Shown here piece after piece: positions 39,640 to 47,351 of a DNA stretch of 49,507 nt (the first letter of the stretch is position 1; the number at the start of each line of letters is the position of its first letter). Origin of the DNA: Nitrospinaceae bacterium (GTDB lineage: Bacteria; Nitrospinota; Nitrospinia; Nitrospinales; VA-1); contig JAJDAZ010000051.1 in NCBI GenBank assembly GCA_029261595.1, positions 1-49,507 on the forward strand, read 5' to 3'. The position numbers and the translations under genes were made by a program. Below the pieces are notes generated by a model. It ran no database searches. It worked only from the letters and a program-made list of their open reading frames with translations, and had not been told where the DNA came from.

Positions 39640-40833
39640 TTATGCGGCCGTTTTCTGAATCACCAGGGCTTCGAAATCCGTCACGTCGCCGCCGGTTCGC
39701 TTGGTGGTGTAAAACAAAACAAAGGGTTTGGCGCTGAACGGATCGCGCAGGACGCGCACCCCCACCCGGTCCACAATGGTGTAGGCGCGATGAAAATCAC
39801 CAAACGCCAGTGACAGGGAATTCGCGGCAACGGCGGGCATGTCTTCCATGCGCTCGATCGGATACCCCAGCAGGGTCTGCAGTTCACCCGCTTCCAGCGA
39901 GGGTTGCCAGAGGTATTGCCCGGAGGTGTCCTTGAGTTTGGAGATCACTTCCACACTGCCCCGGTTCATCAACCAGCGACCGTTTTTGAGGTAAGAACTT
40001 TTCAAGGCGTACACGAGAGAGCGCAGGCCATCGGCGGTGAGCGCCGAAGCGTTGCCTGAGTTCACCTGCTGAATCTGTCCCGGATTAGTCGTACCCGCAG
40101 GGAAGGTTAAAATTCCGCGCGGTTTGCCAACGCCATCGCCATTGATGAACGCGGCGTTTTCCAGACGGGCAAACTTGTCCGCCACTTTTCCTGCCAGCCA
40201 GTTCTCGACATCAATTCTGGAATCGTCCAGCAAAGTCTGCGTCGATTTTGGCATGGCGTAAAGCTCATGGACCGGAATGCTCAAGATGCCGATGGTGGGC
40301 GCATCCGTTTCCGGACGCGCACTTTCTTCGGTGGTCCAGGCGGCATTGGCTTCACTCAAATCGTTGGGGATTTCCAACGCGTCGCTGGAGATGGTTTCCA
40401 CCGAAGCGACATTGCGCATGGGGGACGTTTCGAACACCTTGTTTACAATCATGTTCGACATCCCGGAAGTGACCCAGTACCCGCCGTTCGGGTCCTGCTC
40501 CGACGAAAGAAATTTGATTTCGTCGGGAGCCATTGCGGCCTCGCCTTTGCGCAGATATTTTTCCACTGCGGCCTTCTTTTTCTCGGCCATAGGATCAAAC
40601 GCTTCCTGCTGGAATTCGAACCCAGGGCGGTTGAGCTGGGTCTGTATTCTTTCCAATCCCTGTTTGACATCGGTGAGATCTTGAATCTCGCTGGAAATGC
40701 GGTTGACCTGCTGTTCCAGAAGCGGATCGACCCGGCCGTTTTTTTCGAGGTCATTCAGGCGCTGATCGTTTTTGACCTTGTGCTCACTGAAGGCCTGATT
40801 CAACTCATCTACAAGTTGCTTGATTTCATTCAT
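39640..40833 (-). CDS. HK97-family major capsid protein
   Basis: 397 residues. The N-terminal 110 residues form a coiled-coil delta domain (scaffold) as in HK97 gp5, followed by the fold core: GGYWVTSGMSNMIVNKVFETSPMRNVASVETI, AWTTEESARPETDAPTIG, LDDSRIDVENWLAGKVADKFARLENAAFINGDGVGKPRGIL, and near the end GVRVLRDPFSAKPFVLFYTTKRTGGDV. AGGAG precedes ATG 40833. The delta domain is expected to be cut off by the neighbouring protease. Confidence 0.95.
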   Translation of the reverse strand: MNEIKQLVDELNQAFSEHKVKNDQRLNDLEKNGRVDPLLEQQVNRISSEIQDLTDVKQGLERIQTQLNRPGFEFQQEAFDPMAEKKKAAVEKYLRKGEAAMAPDEIKFLSSEQDPNGGYWVTSGMSNMIVNKVFETSPMRNVASVETISSDALEIPNDLSEANAAWTTEESARPETDAPTIGILSIPVHELYAMPKSTQTLLDDSRIDVENWLAGKVADKFARLENAAFINGDGVGKPRGILTFPAGTTNPGQIQQVNSGNASALTADGLRSLVYALKSSYLKNGRWLMNRGSVEVISKLKDTSGQYLWQPSLEAGELQTLLGYPIERMEDMPAVAANSLSLAFGDFHRAYTIVDRVGVRVLRDPFSAKPFVLFYTTKRTGGDVTDFEALVIQKTAA

Positions 40834-40900
40834 GTTTTTTTACTCCTGTGGGTGGGTGCTGGCTTGTCTTCGGAAGATTCGCCTTGCATAAAAGACAGCT

Positions 40901-41572
40901 TTAGTAGCGTTTCAAATTGGTTAACAGGGTTTTCATGGAGTGAATAAGGAAAGTCTCCATGAGATCGGCTCCTGACGTTTTGGAGTGGATTTCCGGCTCC
41001 GTCTGGCAAAGGAGTGACTTTAAATTGATGAGGGCGAGCCTTGTGCGGTCTTTGTCCAGGCCGATTTCCTGTCTTAGAAATTGATGCAGCAGATTCTGCC
41101 GGGCCTTGACGGTGGTCACACTGGCGTGCGGGTTCATGGGAAAGGTGACGACGCTGTACTCAAACAATTGAATTTCCTTGAGACGGCGGATCAGCGGATT
41201 TTTCGGGTCGGGTTCTTCCTTGATCGCGCGAAAGCCGATGGAAAGCCCGGTACGCCCCCCCACCTGCATCGCCATCTTCATTAGAGAATGGCGCTCGCGG
41301 GCCGTGCGGACATTAAAGTCCAAAAGCCCCTTCACCAGCAATCCACGGTCGTCTTCTTTGGCCTCCAGATTCCAGCCGATCTGCCGGGTGGGATCGTGGT
41401 GATCTAATATGGGAATCCGGCCCTGGCTCTCCCGAAGGGTTTTCCTAAACGATCCTTTTTCAATGATATCTCCGCCCAGATCCACGTCTCCAAAGGTGGA
41501 GGCGTAACCGGTGAATTCTCCGGATTCGCCTACCTGGTCGATTTTGAACGGAAAGGATTTAATTTCTCTCAT
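40901..41572 (-). CDS. HK97-type prohead protease
   Basis: 223 residues of the U35/HK97 gp4 family. GYASTFGDVDLGGDIIEKGSF, ILDHHDPTRQIGW with the catalytic His, and GGRTGLSIGFRA with the catalytic Ser are all present, as is LFEYSVVTFPMNPHA. It cleaves the capsid delta domain during head maturation. The ATG overlaps the portal stop by four bases. The C-terminal 60 residues are extra and may direct packaging into the prohead. Confidence 0.93.
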   Translation of the reverse strand: MREIKSFPFKIDQVGESGEFTGYASTFGDVDLGGDIIEKGSFRKTLRESQGRIPILDHHDPTRQIGWNLEAKEDDRGLLVKGLLDFNVRTARERHSLMKMAMQVGGRTGLSIGFRAIKEEPDPKNPLIRRLKEIQLFEYSVVTFPMNPHASVTTVKARQNLLHQFLRQEIGLDKDRTRLALINLKSLLCQTEPEIHSKTSGADLMETFLIHSMKTLLTNLKRY

Positions 41573-42810
41573 TCTGATTTCCTCGTGTCTTGTGAAGGTA
41601 AATTCTGATTCCGGGATACCAAGGTGTCCCCTCCGGGAAGGTCGTCGAAACCCACCAGACGGCGTTTTTCATTGAGGGTCAGAAACTGACTGTCATTCGC
41701 CCGTTTCCACAAGGACTCTTGATCTTCGGACAAGGCTTCGATTTTGTCCTTGTTGTAATCCAGAAAAAGATCCTTGCCGAATCTAGGGGTGAGCAGGTTG
41801 TTGAATGCGTCGCGCAGGCGGTTCAAAGCCGGGCAGATAACTTCTGTGTATAAGGCTTTTCTACCTTCCTTGCGGTTCTGGTAAGTCGCCGGTTGCAGAC
41901 CGATCAATTCTGGCGGCACGTTGTATATCTGGGCGATCTGCAGAGCGCTGAATTTGAGTCCCTCGATCCAGTCCATGTCTTTGGGAGAGACGCTGAGTTC
42001 TTTCCAATCCAGATCCTGCTCCAAAAGCAACGGTTCCCTGGCATTCCGGATGCCTTGCACCTGTTCGCGCATTTCCTTCTTCAAGCGACTGAATTGTTCG
42101 TCCGTCAACCTCTCTTTGGAAACAAGCGCCCCCGATGGCACGGCGGAGTTTTGCAATAACGCGGAATTCCATTTATCGCCGGCGTTCAATTTGTCGATGG
42201 CTAAAGCCGCGACCTGGATGGGAGACAAACCGTACCAATCGTCCAACGGATGAAACAGCTTGATATGCAAAACCCGGTCGCGCGAAAGAGCAACGGTTTG
42301 ACCGCTCACGCGGTACTCATAGCCTGCAATCAGGCTCACCGGATGCGGAACCACTTTCATCCGGTCGGGCCGTAAGGCATACATCTCCCTGGGCACGAAA
42401 CCTGTTTCCGGGTTTTTATGCGGTGAAGTCGCCCCCCCCTGGGGGCCGACCATTTCCAGGTAAGCGTTGCCTGAAACATAAAGCGTCCCGATCGCAGATT
42501 CGATGAACTCGAATTTTCCCTGTACGGGGTTAGGCCGCTCGATCAGGTCCAGCAGAGGATGGGTCAGAATTCTCTTTCGCCCGCCATCGGCAAGACGTTG
42601 ATAAAGAAGCCAGTCCACTCCAGCCGCCGCACCGGCAATCTCCTTGACACACGCAAACACAACACTGTTTTTGGTGAAACCCTCTTTAGCCAAAGTAGCG
42701 TAATCGACGTTGGTCGAGATTCCCTGATCGAGCGGAAGAAACAATGTGAGCGCTCGGTTGATGGCGCTCTGTTTGGCGCCCATGTTTTTTATCCAGTGCA
42801 ATATATTCAT
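41569..42810 (-). CDS. HK97-type portal protein
   Basis: 413 residues from ATG 42810. The signature FTKNSVVFACVKEIAGAAAGVDW is followed by HPLLDLIERPNPVQGKFEFIESAIGTLYVSGNAYLEM, then GLSPIQVAALAIDKLNAGDKWNSALLQNSAVPSGALV and YNVPPELIGL. This is the dodecameric ring at the capsid vertex through which DNA is packed. A longer frame to 42870 lacks a ribosome site. Confidence 0.93.
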   Translation of the reverse strand: MNILHWIKNMGAKQSAINRALTLFLPLDQGISTNVDYATLAKEGFTKNSVVFACVKEIAGAAAGVDWLLYQRLADGGRKRILTHPLLDLIERPNPVQGKFEFIESAIGTLYVSGNAYLEMVGPQGGATSPHKNPETGFVPREMYALRPDRMKVVPHPVSLIAGYEYRVSGQTVALSRDRVLHIKLFHPLDDWYGLSPIQVAALAIDKLNAGDKWNSALLQNSAVPSGALVSKERLTDEQFSRLKKEMREQVQGIRNAREPLLLEQDLDWKELSVSPKDMDWIEGLKFSALQIAQIYNVPPELIGLQPATYQNRKEGRKALYTEVICPALNRLRDAFNNLLTPRFGKDLFLDYNKDKIEALSEDQESLWKRANDSQFLTLNEKRRLVGFDDLPGGDTLVSRNQNLPSQDTRKSE

Positions 42811-42938
42811 GTTGTTCCAGTGTGAATCACCTTTGCACCCCTTTCGATAACGCATGGAAAAGGCAAGCAAAAGTAATCGGGTGGGGGTTCAGGAAAAATA
42901 AAACGAAGTCTTTTGGCAGGTAACGAGAAATTTTTTAA

Positions 42939-43448
42939 CTAAACGCTTCTTCTCTCCTTGAGGCGCTGACGTTCGTCTTCCAGCATACGGGCGAATTGCC
43001 GGGCGGTGGCCTGGTCGGGAACGAAGCCGCCGTTGATTTGAAAGGTGATGTTGTCGCCTCCCAGTTCACCCCGGCGGAATTGATCCGCCTGAGGCTTTGG
43101 GAGCACGGTTTCGCCCTGGTGTATTTGCGCCAGCATGTCGCGGGGAACAAAATTTATGCCGGACGCGAAGGAGGGAAGTTCAAACTGAGGCTCCAGATTC
43201 AACCCCAACGGGTTGTTAACGGTGGGGATGGGTCCCCCCGGGTTTTGACTGAAACCGTTGTCAAAATTCAGGGCGGACTGTTGCGCCGATTGTATCCTGG
43301 CAAAGGCCGCCTGACCGGATACCGAAACCGCCCTGAAGGCAGCCTCGGCGTTTCTTTTGAACTGTTCAAACGCTTTTCTGGAAGGCCCCGTCAAACGGTC
43401 TTCAAAATTGGCAACGACGGTGGCTTCGACTGTGTTGGCAATGGGCAT
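42939..43448 (-). CDS. Tape-measure-tail-like protein, very short
   Basis: 169 residues. The C-terminal half, GINFVPRDMLAQIHQGETVLPKPQADQFRRG followed by NITFQINGGFVPDQATARQFARMLEDERQRLKERR, is the pattern normally found at the extreme C-terminus of tape measure proteins. The N-terminal half is helical. A real tape measure has hundreds of residues and sits after the tail chaperones; this one lies between the large terminase and the portal. It may be a minimal tape measure, a fragment moved here, or another virion protein. Confidence 0.65.
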   Translation of the reverse strand: MPIANTVEATVVANFEDRLTGPSRKAFEQFKRNAEAAFRAVSVSGQAAFARIQSAQQSALNFDNGFSQNPGGPIPTVNNPLGLNLEPQFELPSFASGINFVPRDMLAQIHQGETVLPKPQADQFRRGELGGDNITFQINGGFVPDQATARQFARMLEDERQRLKERRSV

Positions 43449-43573
43449 GATTCGGTCTTTTCACATTAAGGGTTAAGAAGATTGTGGTGGGGACTGAAGG
43501 GTTTCTCAAAAATTTCAACCAGAAAAGCCGCTTTAACAATGGAGACAGCGGACAAAAGACTCAGAAAAATACT

Positions 43574-43595
43574 CATCTGTGTTCATCTGTAGTTA
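43574..43595. repeat. Dispersed repeat, copy 3
   Basis: CATCTGTGTTCATCTGTAGT plus flank resembles 5686-5708. It covers the stop of the large terminase gene. Confidence 0.5.
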
Positions 43596-45197
43596 CCCGA
43601 TTCTTCTTATTCTGGGCCCGTTTTTGCCTGAGGCGATCAGACTGAACAACATCTCCATAGCATCGGGACCGTCGTCATGATCGGCTTTGGGGAAATACTT
43701 GAGTTGATCGAGAAGGATACGGTCCCTTCTGCTGAACCGGATCAACCGGTTTTTGATATGGGGTTGCAGTTTGGAAATTCGGAGCGTCTTATCCGTATGC
43801 GGCCGCACCCCTTGAACGGCCAGATAGATTCCCCGTTTCGCTCCTTCACGGATGACCTGATCTTTGAACAATTCCTGAAATTGCACCTCCTCGATCACGA
43901 TTCGATCGAAACTAAATTGTTCGTGGTATTGAAACAGATCCTCCATGATGTGGTCGGGATGACGCTTTTTAATGTCCGCAGTGAGGACATCGATCACGCC
44001 GTTTTCCCGAACCGCCCCTACCAGAATGGCCGATGGGTCGGATTTTCTGGAAGCATGCCCCATCGAAGGATCAATGGCGCAATAAAATCCGTGATACTCC
44101 TGGTTGGACAATCTTTGGGCAACTTCATCCTCGTCATAGAAAGAAAACCAGTCTTCCTGGAACAAACAATCGTCCGGGTCGATCGGTTCATTTTGCTTTT
44201 CCGAATCAAAATAAGCCGGCCCGTCGGAAACCCGCATCTTCATGAGGTAATCGTAAGGCTCGACTTCAGGCCAGAGCACCTTTGTGCCTTCCAACATGGC
44301 GTCCTGATTTACCTCAAAAAATTGATCCGCTTTCTTTTCAGCATCTTCGTCCGCCGGATTGGAATATATGGATTCCCAACGTTCCCAGAGCGAAGAACTC
44401 GACCACTGAATCACCGCCTGCCATTTTCTGCCGCTCCATCCCGGTTGTTTGAGAAGCCTGGCTAACAGGGAGTCGTAATGAAGCAGGGTGCCGATGACCA
44501 GATAGACGGTGTATTGGCCGCCGATTTTCATGACGGCTTTAAAAAACCATTTTCGATCCTTTTCCCGCTGTTCCGGGGAGTCGACATTTTCGTCGTTCTC
44601 AAGATCATCGCAGATCACAAGATCCGGCCGTCGGCTTCCAAACCGGACTCCCCGTAAGCGTTTGCGTTTGCCCCAACAGGCGACCTTGACTCCGTTTCGC
44701 GTGAGAAATTTTCCAACTTTCCACGTCCGGCCTTCCCCGCAGGCGGATGAAAAATCTTCCCGCAACCGTTCATTGACCACAAGCTCGGCTTTGATGGATT
44801 CTAAAAACTCTTCCGCCTGTTCGGTGGTGTCGGAAATGACACCGATAAAACGCCGGTGCCGGGCCACAATGCACCAGAGCGGTAGAATCAGTGTGGTTAA
44901 GGTTGACTTGGCGTGCCCTCGAGGCGCGGCTTGAACCTCCCTCGCTCCAAACCCCGTGGATTCGGCCTGAAGAATTCTGCGGCCGAATTTTTCATACAGC
45001 TGGTCATGCATGGGAGATGGCTTTTCCGTAAGATGATGCGGAAAATACATCCGGGCGAAAAACGAAAAATCTGTTATGGCGCGTTCGATACGGTTTTGCT
45101 TTTGTTCGGGCGACTTCTCGCCGAAGGCGGTGACCGAGGTTTGGATGAGCTCTCTGATTTCATGAAAACTTTGCCTTGTTTTTCGTATTCCTGCCAT
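43593..45197 (-). CDS. terL: Terminase large subunit
   Basis: 534 residues. ATPase half: Walker A QAAPRGHAKSTLTTL (about 90-104), Walker B DLVICDDLEND. Nuclease half: FYCAIDPSMGHA, IVIEEVQ and the C-terminal DHDDGPDAMEML, the three acidic clusters of the RNase H-like nuclease. It packs DNA through the portal and cuts it. ATG 45197 with AGGA four bases upstream lies well inside the small-terminase-like gene. Confidence 0.95.
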   Translation of the reverse strand: MAGIRKTRQSFHEIRELIQTSVTAFGEKSPEQKQNRIERAITDFSFFARMYFPHHLTEKPSPMHDQLYEKFGRRILQAESTGFGAREVQAAPRGHAKSTLTTLILPLWCIVARHRRFIGVISDTTEQAEEFLESIKAELVVNERLREDFSSACGEGRTWKVGKFLTRNGVKVACWGKRKRLRGVRFGSRRPDLVICDDLENDENVDSPEQREKDRKWFFKAVMKIGGQYTVYLVIGTLLHYDSLLARLLKQPGWSGRKWQAVIQWSSSSLWERWESIYSNPADEDAEKKADQFFEVNQDAMLEGTKVLWPEVEPYDYLMKMRVSDGPAYFDSEKQNEPIDPDDCLFQEDWFSFYDEDEVAQRLSNQEYHGFYCAIDPSMGHASRKSDPSAILVGAVRENGVIDVLTADIKKRHPDHIMEDLFQYHEQFSFDRIVIEEVQFQELFKDQVIREGAKRGIYLAVQGVRPHTDKTLRISKLQPHIKNRLIRFSRRDRILLDQLKYFPKADHDDGPDAMEMLFSLIASGKNGPRIRRIG

Positions 45198-45532
45198 TGG
45201 GTCCTGACTTTTTCACCCATATCTTCCAGATAATTCCCGACAATTTCCGCCGCCTCGGATTCGCCCTTCTCTATGAGGGTTTCTACGACACTTTTCAGGG
45301 CGGCAAGGAGCAAAGACTCCCGGTCTGTCGATCGGGCCTGGATCATGGTTTTTTCAATTTCGAGAATGCTCCGGATATAAGCGCAATACATCCGGTGGGC
45401 GCTCAAGTTGTTCGGGTCGGTTTTCAGTATTTCTTGGATAATGCCTTTACAGGTGATGACCTCCTTCAATATTTTTTCAATATCGTTTCGGATTTTCCCC
45501 GTGTCATTCGATTTTTTTGGGGCTTTTGGCAT
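45074..45532 (-). CDS. Small terminase-like protein
   Basis: 152 residues from ATG 45532 with GGAG upstream. It is helical, with a basic N-terminus (MPKAPKKSNDTGKIRND) and a Ser/Pro/Lys-rich C-terminal tail that overlaps the terL reading frame by 124 bases. Position directly before terL suggests the small terminase subunit, which recognises DNA for packaging, but no canonical HTH is obvious. Confidence 0.6.
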   Translation of the reverse strand: MPKAPKKSNDTGKIRNDIEKILKEVITCKGIIQEILKTDPNNLSAHRMYCAYIRSILEIEKTMIQARSTDRESLLLAALKSVVETLIEKGESEAAEIVGNYLEDMGEKVRTQWQEYEKQGKVFMKSESSSKPRSPPSARSRPNKSKTVSNAP

Positions 45533-45860
45533 TGACCGCTCCAACAATTTTATGAACGGATTGACTGAGATCATTCAATTGATCAAAAATCCGGCTGATC
45601 AATCCTTCGGTTTTTCCCACCGCGAGATAAAACGCCTCTTTATCGACGTACTGCTCGAAAATATATTTTTGATCCATGCGCCGCTCCTTTTCTAAACCCC
45701 GTATCTCTCCTTCCAGTGCGCCGATCTTATTTTTCAAATCTTTTAATTCGGCGTTGGTTCCATTAGCCATCCATTTAAGGAACCAGGCAATGATTCCTAT
45801 TATGATGGCGAGAAAAAAAGTGAGATAAGGCGTGATGGCGCGAAAAATTTCAACCGTCAT
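45504..45860 (-). CDS. Membrane protein with coiled coil, phage lysis region
   Basis: 118 residues: a single transmembrane helix at the N-terminus (about 10-32, YLTFFLAIIIGIIAWFLKWM) followed by a coiled coil (ELKDLKNKIGALEGEIRGLEKERRMDQ). This layout is seen in Rz-like spanin or holin-associated phage proteins. It overlaps the start of the small-terminase-like gene and the stop of the upstream gene. Confidence 0.65.
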   Translation of the reverse strand: MTVEIFRAITPYLTFFLAIIIGIIAWFLKWMANGTNAELKDLKNKIGALEGEIRGLEKERRMDQKYIFEQYVDKEAFYLAVGKTEGLISRIFDQLNDLSQSVHKIVGAVNAKSPKKIE

Positions 45861-46252
45861 GGCAAGTCTCTCCCTGAAAAAGAAGAAACCCCCAAGGGAC
45901 CGACGGTCGCGGTTTTCTTTTTCAGCAGGACCTCCACATGCTCAGGTTCGGCCAGCACCCTGTAATACCCGGTCCTGGGAACGATCAGTTGTCTTGGGTC
46001 ATATGGGTCCTGACAAGCCACAGGATTGCCAGCAAACTCGACCACGGTCCAAAAAGACCGGTAGTCTGCCAATCCATCACGATCACAATCGTGCTGGGAA
46101 ACCATCTGACCGTTTGCGGTACGATCAAATTCCAACACATTTGAAAACGCCTTTAAGGGAGCGCAGGGTTCGCTGAATCCTTGCTTTTCCATGCCAAAAA
46201 GCAGACAGCCTGCGAGAAAAATTCCCCACGCAAACATTCTTATGGAAAACAT
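45857..46252 (-). CDS. Secreted phage protein of unknown function
   Basis: From ATG 46252 the product begins MFSIRMFAWGIFLAGCLLFGMEKQGFSEPCAPLK, a signal peptide. LAGC also makes a lipobox, so a lipoprotein is possible. The rest (about 100 residues) has DCDRDGLADYRSFW, a short calcium-binding-like DxDxDGxxD stretch. No clear ribosome site is seen, and GTG or other upstream starts are possible. It lies between the holin-like and the coiled-coil membrane protein genes and may be part of the lysis group. Confidence 0.55.
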   Translation of the reverse strand: MFSIRMFAWGIFLAGCLLFGMEKQGFSEPCAPLKAFSNVLEFDRTANGQMVSQHDCDRDGLADYRSFWTVVEFAGNPVACQDPYDPRQLIVPRTGYYRVLAEPEHVEVLLKKKTATVGPLGVSSFSGRDLP

Positions 46253-46278
46253 GGAAGACCATTTATGTTTTAAACCCC

Positions 46279-46464
46279 TCACCTCAAATTGCCGGCAATG
46301 CCTGCGCGCAGGGTTCCAAGGCCCGTAGCTTCTATCAGGGTAACCACGTGCTCGCTCATGATAAATTCCTGCAGGGTGGTTTCCCCGGCCAGCATTTGCA
46401 GTAACGTCACCGCCACCATCAACCCGGAAACGATGTATGTTTTTTTGCCTTTCAACCATTTCAT
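46279..46464 (-). CDS. Holin-like small membrane protein
   Basis: 61 residues: basic start MKWLKGKKTY, one hydrophobic helix (IVSGLMVAVTLLQMLAG), and a mildly hydrophobic second segment. GAGG lies eight bases before the ATG. It directly follows the endolysin gene. Size, topology and place suggest a holin or holin-like protein. Confidence 0.6.
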   Translation of the reverse strand: MKWLKGKKTYIVSGLMVAVTLLQMLAGETTLQEFIMSEHVVTLIEATGLGTLRAGIAGNLR

Positions 46465-46480
46465 TTCGATAACCTCTTTT

Positions 46481-46846
46481 TCAATAAAGCCAAATCAGGG
46501 GTTGCGGCTTCAGAGGGTCCAGGTCAACGTGAACAAACTCCTGTCCCATACCGATTCTCTGGAATCCTTCGGCCATCAAAATCTTTAGTAAAAGATATCT
46601 CGATAAACTGTTGGCGCACCGAAGGTCCGCCGCCAGACCCTTTAAATGAGAACTGGAAGGAGAACCGCCGACGGAAAGGTTATGAGCCTCGCAACGGCAA
46701 CCGGAGTGAACGGTTATAGGTCCAAATTTCTCACGGACCTTTTGAAGACGCTCGACAAACGCGACTTGCACCCGATCGAATTCGCATCCACAGGAGCATT
46801 CGAATTCCCACCTGGAAAAATGTTTTGTCAGATCGCCCATCAGCAC
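46481..46846 (-). CDS. Peptidase M15-type endolysin
   Basis: About 121 residues. FSRWEFECSCGCEFDRVQVAFVERLQKVREKFG, then HSGCRCEAHNLSVGGSPSSSHLKGLAADLR (zinc His and Asp in SHLKGLAAD), and FVHVDLD near the end (last zinc His). This is the D-Ala-D-Ala carboxypeptidase M15A-like fold often used as a phage peptidoglycan-cutting endolysin. The start is uncertain between ATG 46846 and ATG 46837. It is the first gene of the leftward late operon. Confidence 0.88.
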   Translation of the reverse strand: MLMGDLTKHFSRWEFECSCGCEFDRVQVAFVERLQKVREKFGPITVHSGCRCEAHNLSVGGSPSSSHLKGLAADLRCANSLSRYLLLKILMAEGFQRIGMGQEFVHVDLDPLKPQPLIWLY

Positions 46847-46872
46847 CATGGAAAATAAATGAGTTCGGAAGG

Positions 46873-46908
46873 AAAGAGGAAACAAACGATAAAGTTTGTT
46901 TCCTCTTT
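46873..46908. terminator. Perfect 15-bp inverted repeat at the element's right edge
   Basis: AAAGAGGAAACAAAC (46873-46887) and GTTTGTTTCCTCTTT (46894-46908) surround a 6-base loop. A-rich and T-rich ends on both sides let it act as a bidirectional terminator. It separates the endolysin gene from the dnaA upstream region. Confidence 0.65.
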
Positions 46909-47351
46909 GCAGGAAGGAAATCCCTAAGCGCGTTTGGGAGGGGTAGACGTTTATCTTTTATTAAAAAAATACAGATTAACAACGAAGGAGATTTAAATTT
47001 CCCTTTTTTAGAGGCCGGAATCCCTTATGAGAGCTGGCTTTCGGACCTCTCACTCATTATGCAAACAGGCAAGGTAGAGATAGCGTAACTCTTTTTAACT
47101 AAAAGGCTCCGTATAAATTTAAAACAAGGAAATGAAAAAAAGAAACGGCAAAAATGAAACGGGAGAGGGGAAAAATTTTACGGAAGAAATTTTATAAAAT
47201 TTTTTTAGAAAAAACACTTCTGTATATTTTAGAGTTAGAGACAAAGTAATTTTGTGATCGTTTTAGAGGTTGATTTTAAATTTTTCATATTATATCGTAC
47301 CCACTTCTTTCCTCACAAAACTCAAATAAAATTTAGACTCACTGGGAATTT
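46909..47351. other. A+T-rich region upstream of dnaA
   Basis: No convincing gene. From about 47100 on it is very A+T-rich with homopolymer tracts (such as the stretch 47180-47240), as expected for a dnaA promoter or a DNA-unwinding element. I could not find a cluster of good DnaA boxes (TTATNCACA). A short open stretch ending at 47088 (LEAGIPYESWLSDLSLIMQTGKVEIA) looks protein-like but has no start codon, and might be the tail of a broken gene. Confidence 0.4.

Noticed and set aside
40267..40947. Long plus-strand open frame of 226 codons.
   Set aside because: Antisense to the capsid and protease genes, with no recognisable protein features.
43677..44465. Long plus-strand open frame.
   Set aside because: It lies antisense to the large terminase gene, which has all its catalytic motifs.
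25013..46908. Gene transfer agent rather than prophage.
   Set aside because: The HK97-like cluster without integrase would fit, but an S24 repressor with operators and lysis genes within one unit fit a temperate phage better. Not excluded.
24887..47000. Direct repeats at the two flanks of the phage-like element as attL/attR.
   Set aside because: By eye only a 9-base GGAAGGAAA/TTTCCTTCC match in opposite orientation was found, which is not a credible att pair.
46825..47088. Plus-strand frame of 87 codons before dnaA.
   Set aside because: Its first half runs through the endolysin start and the 15-bp inverted repeat; only the end looks protein-like, without a start codon.
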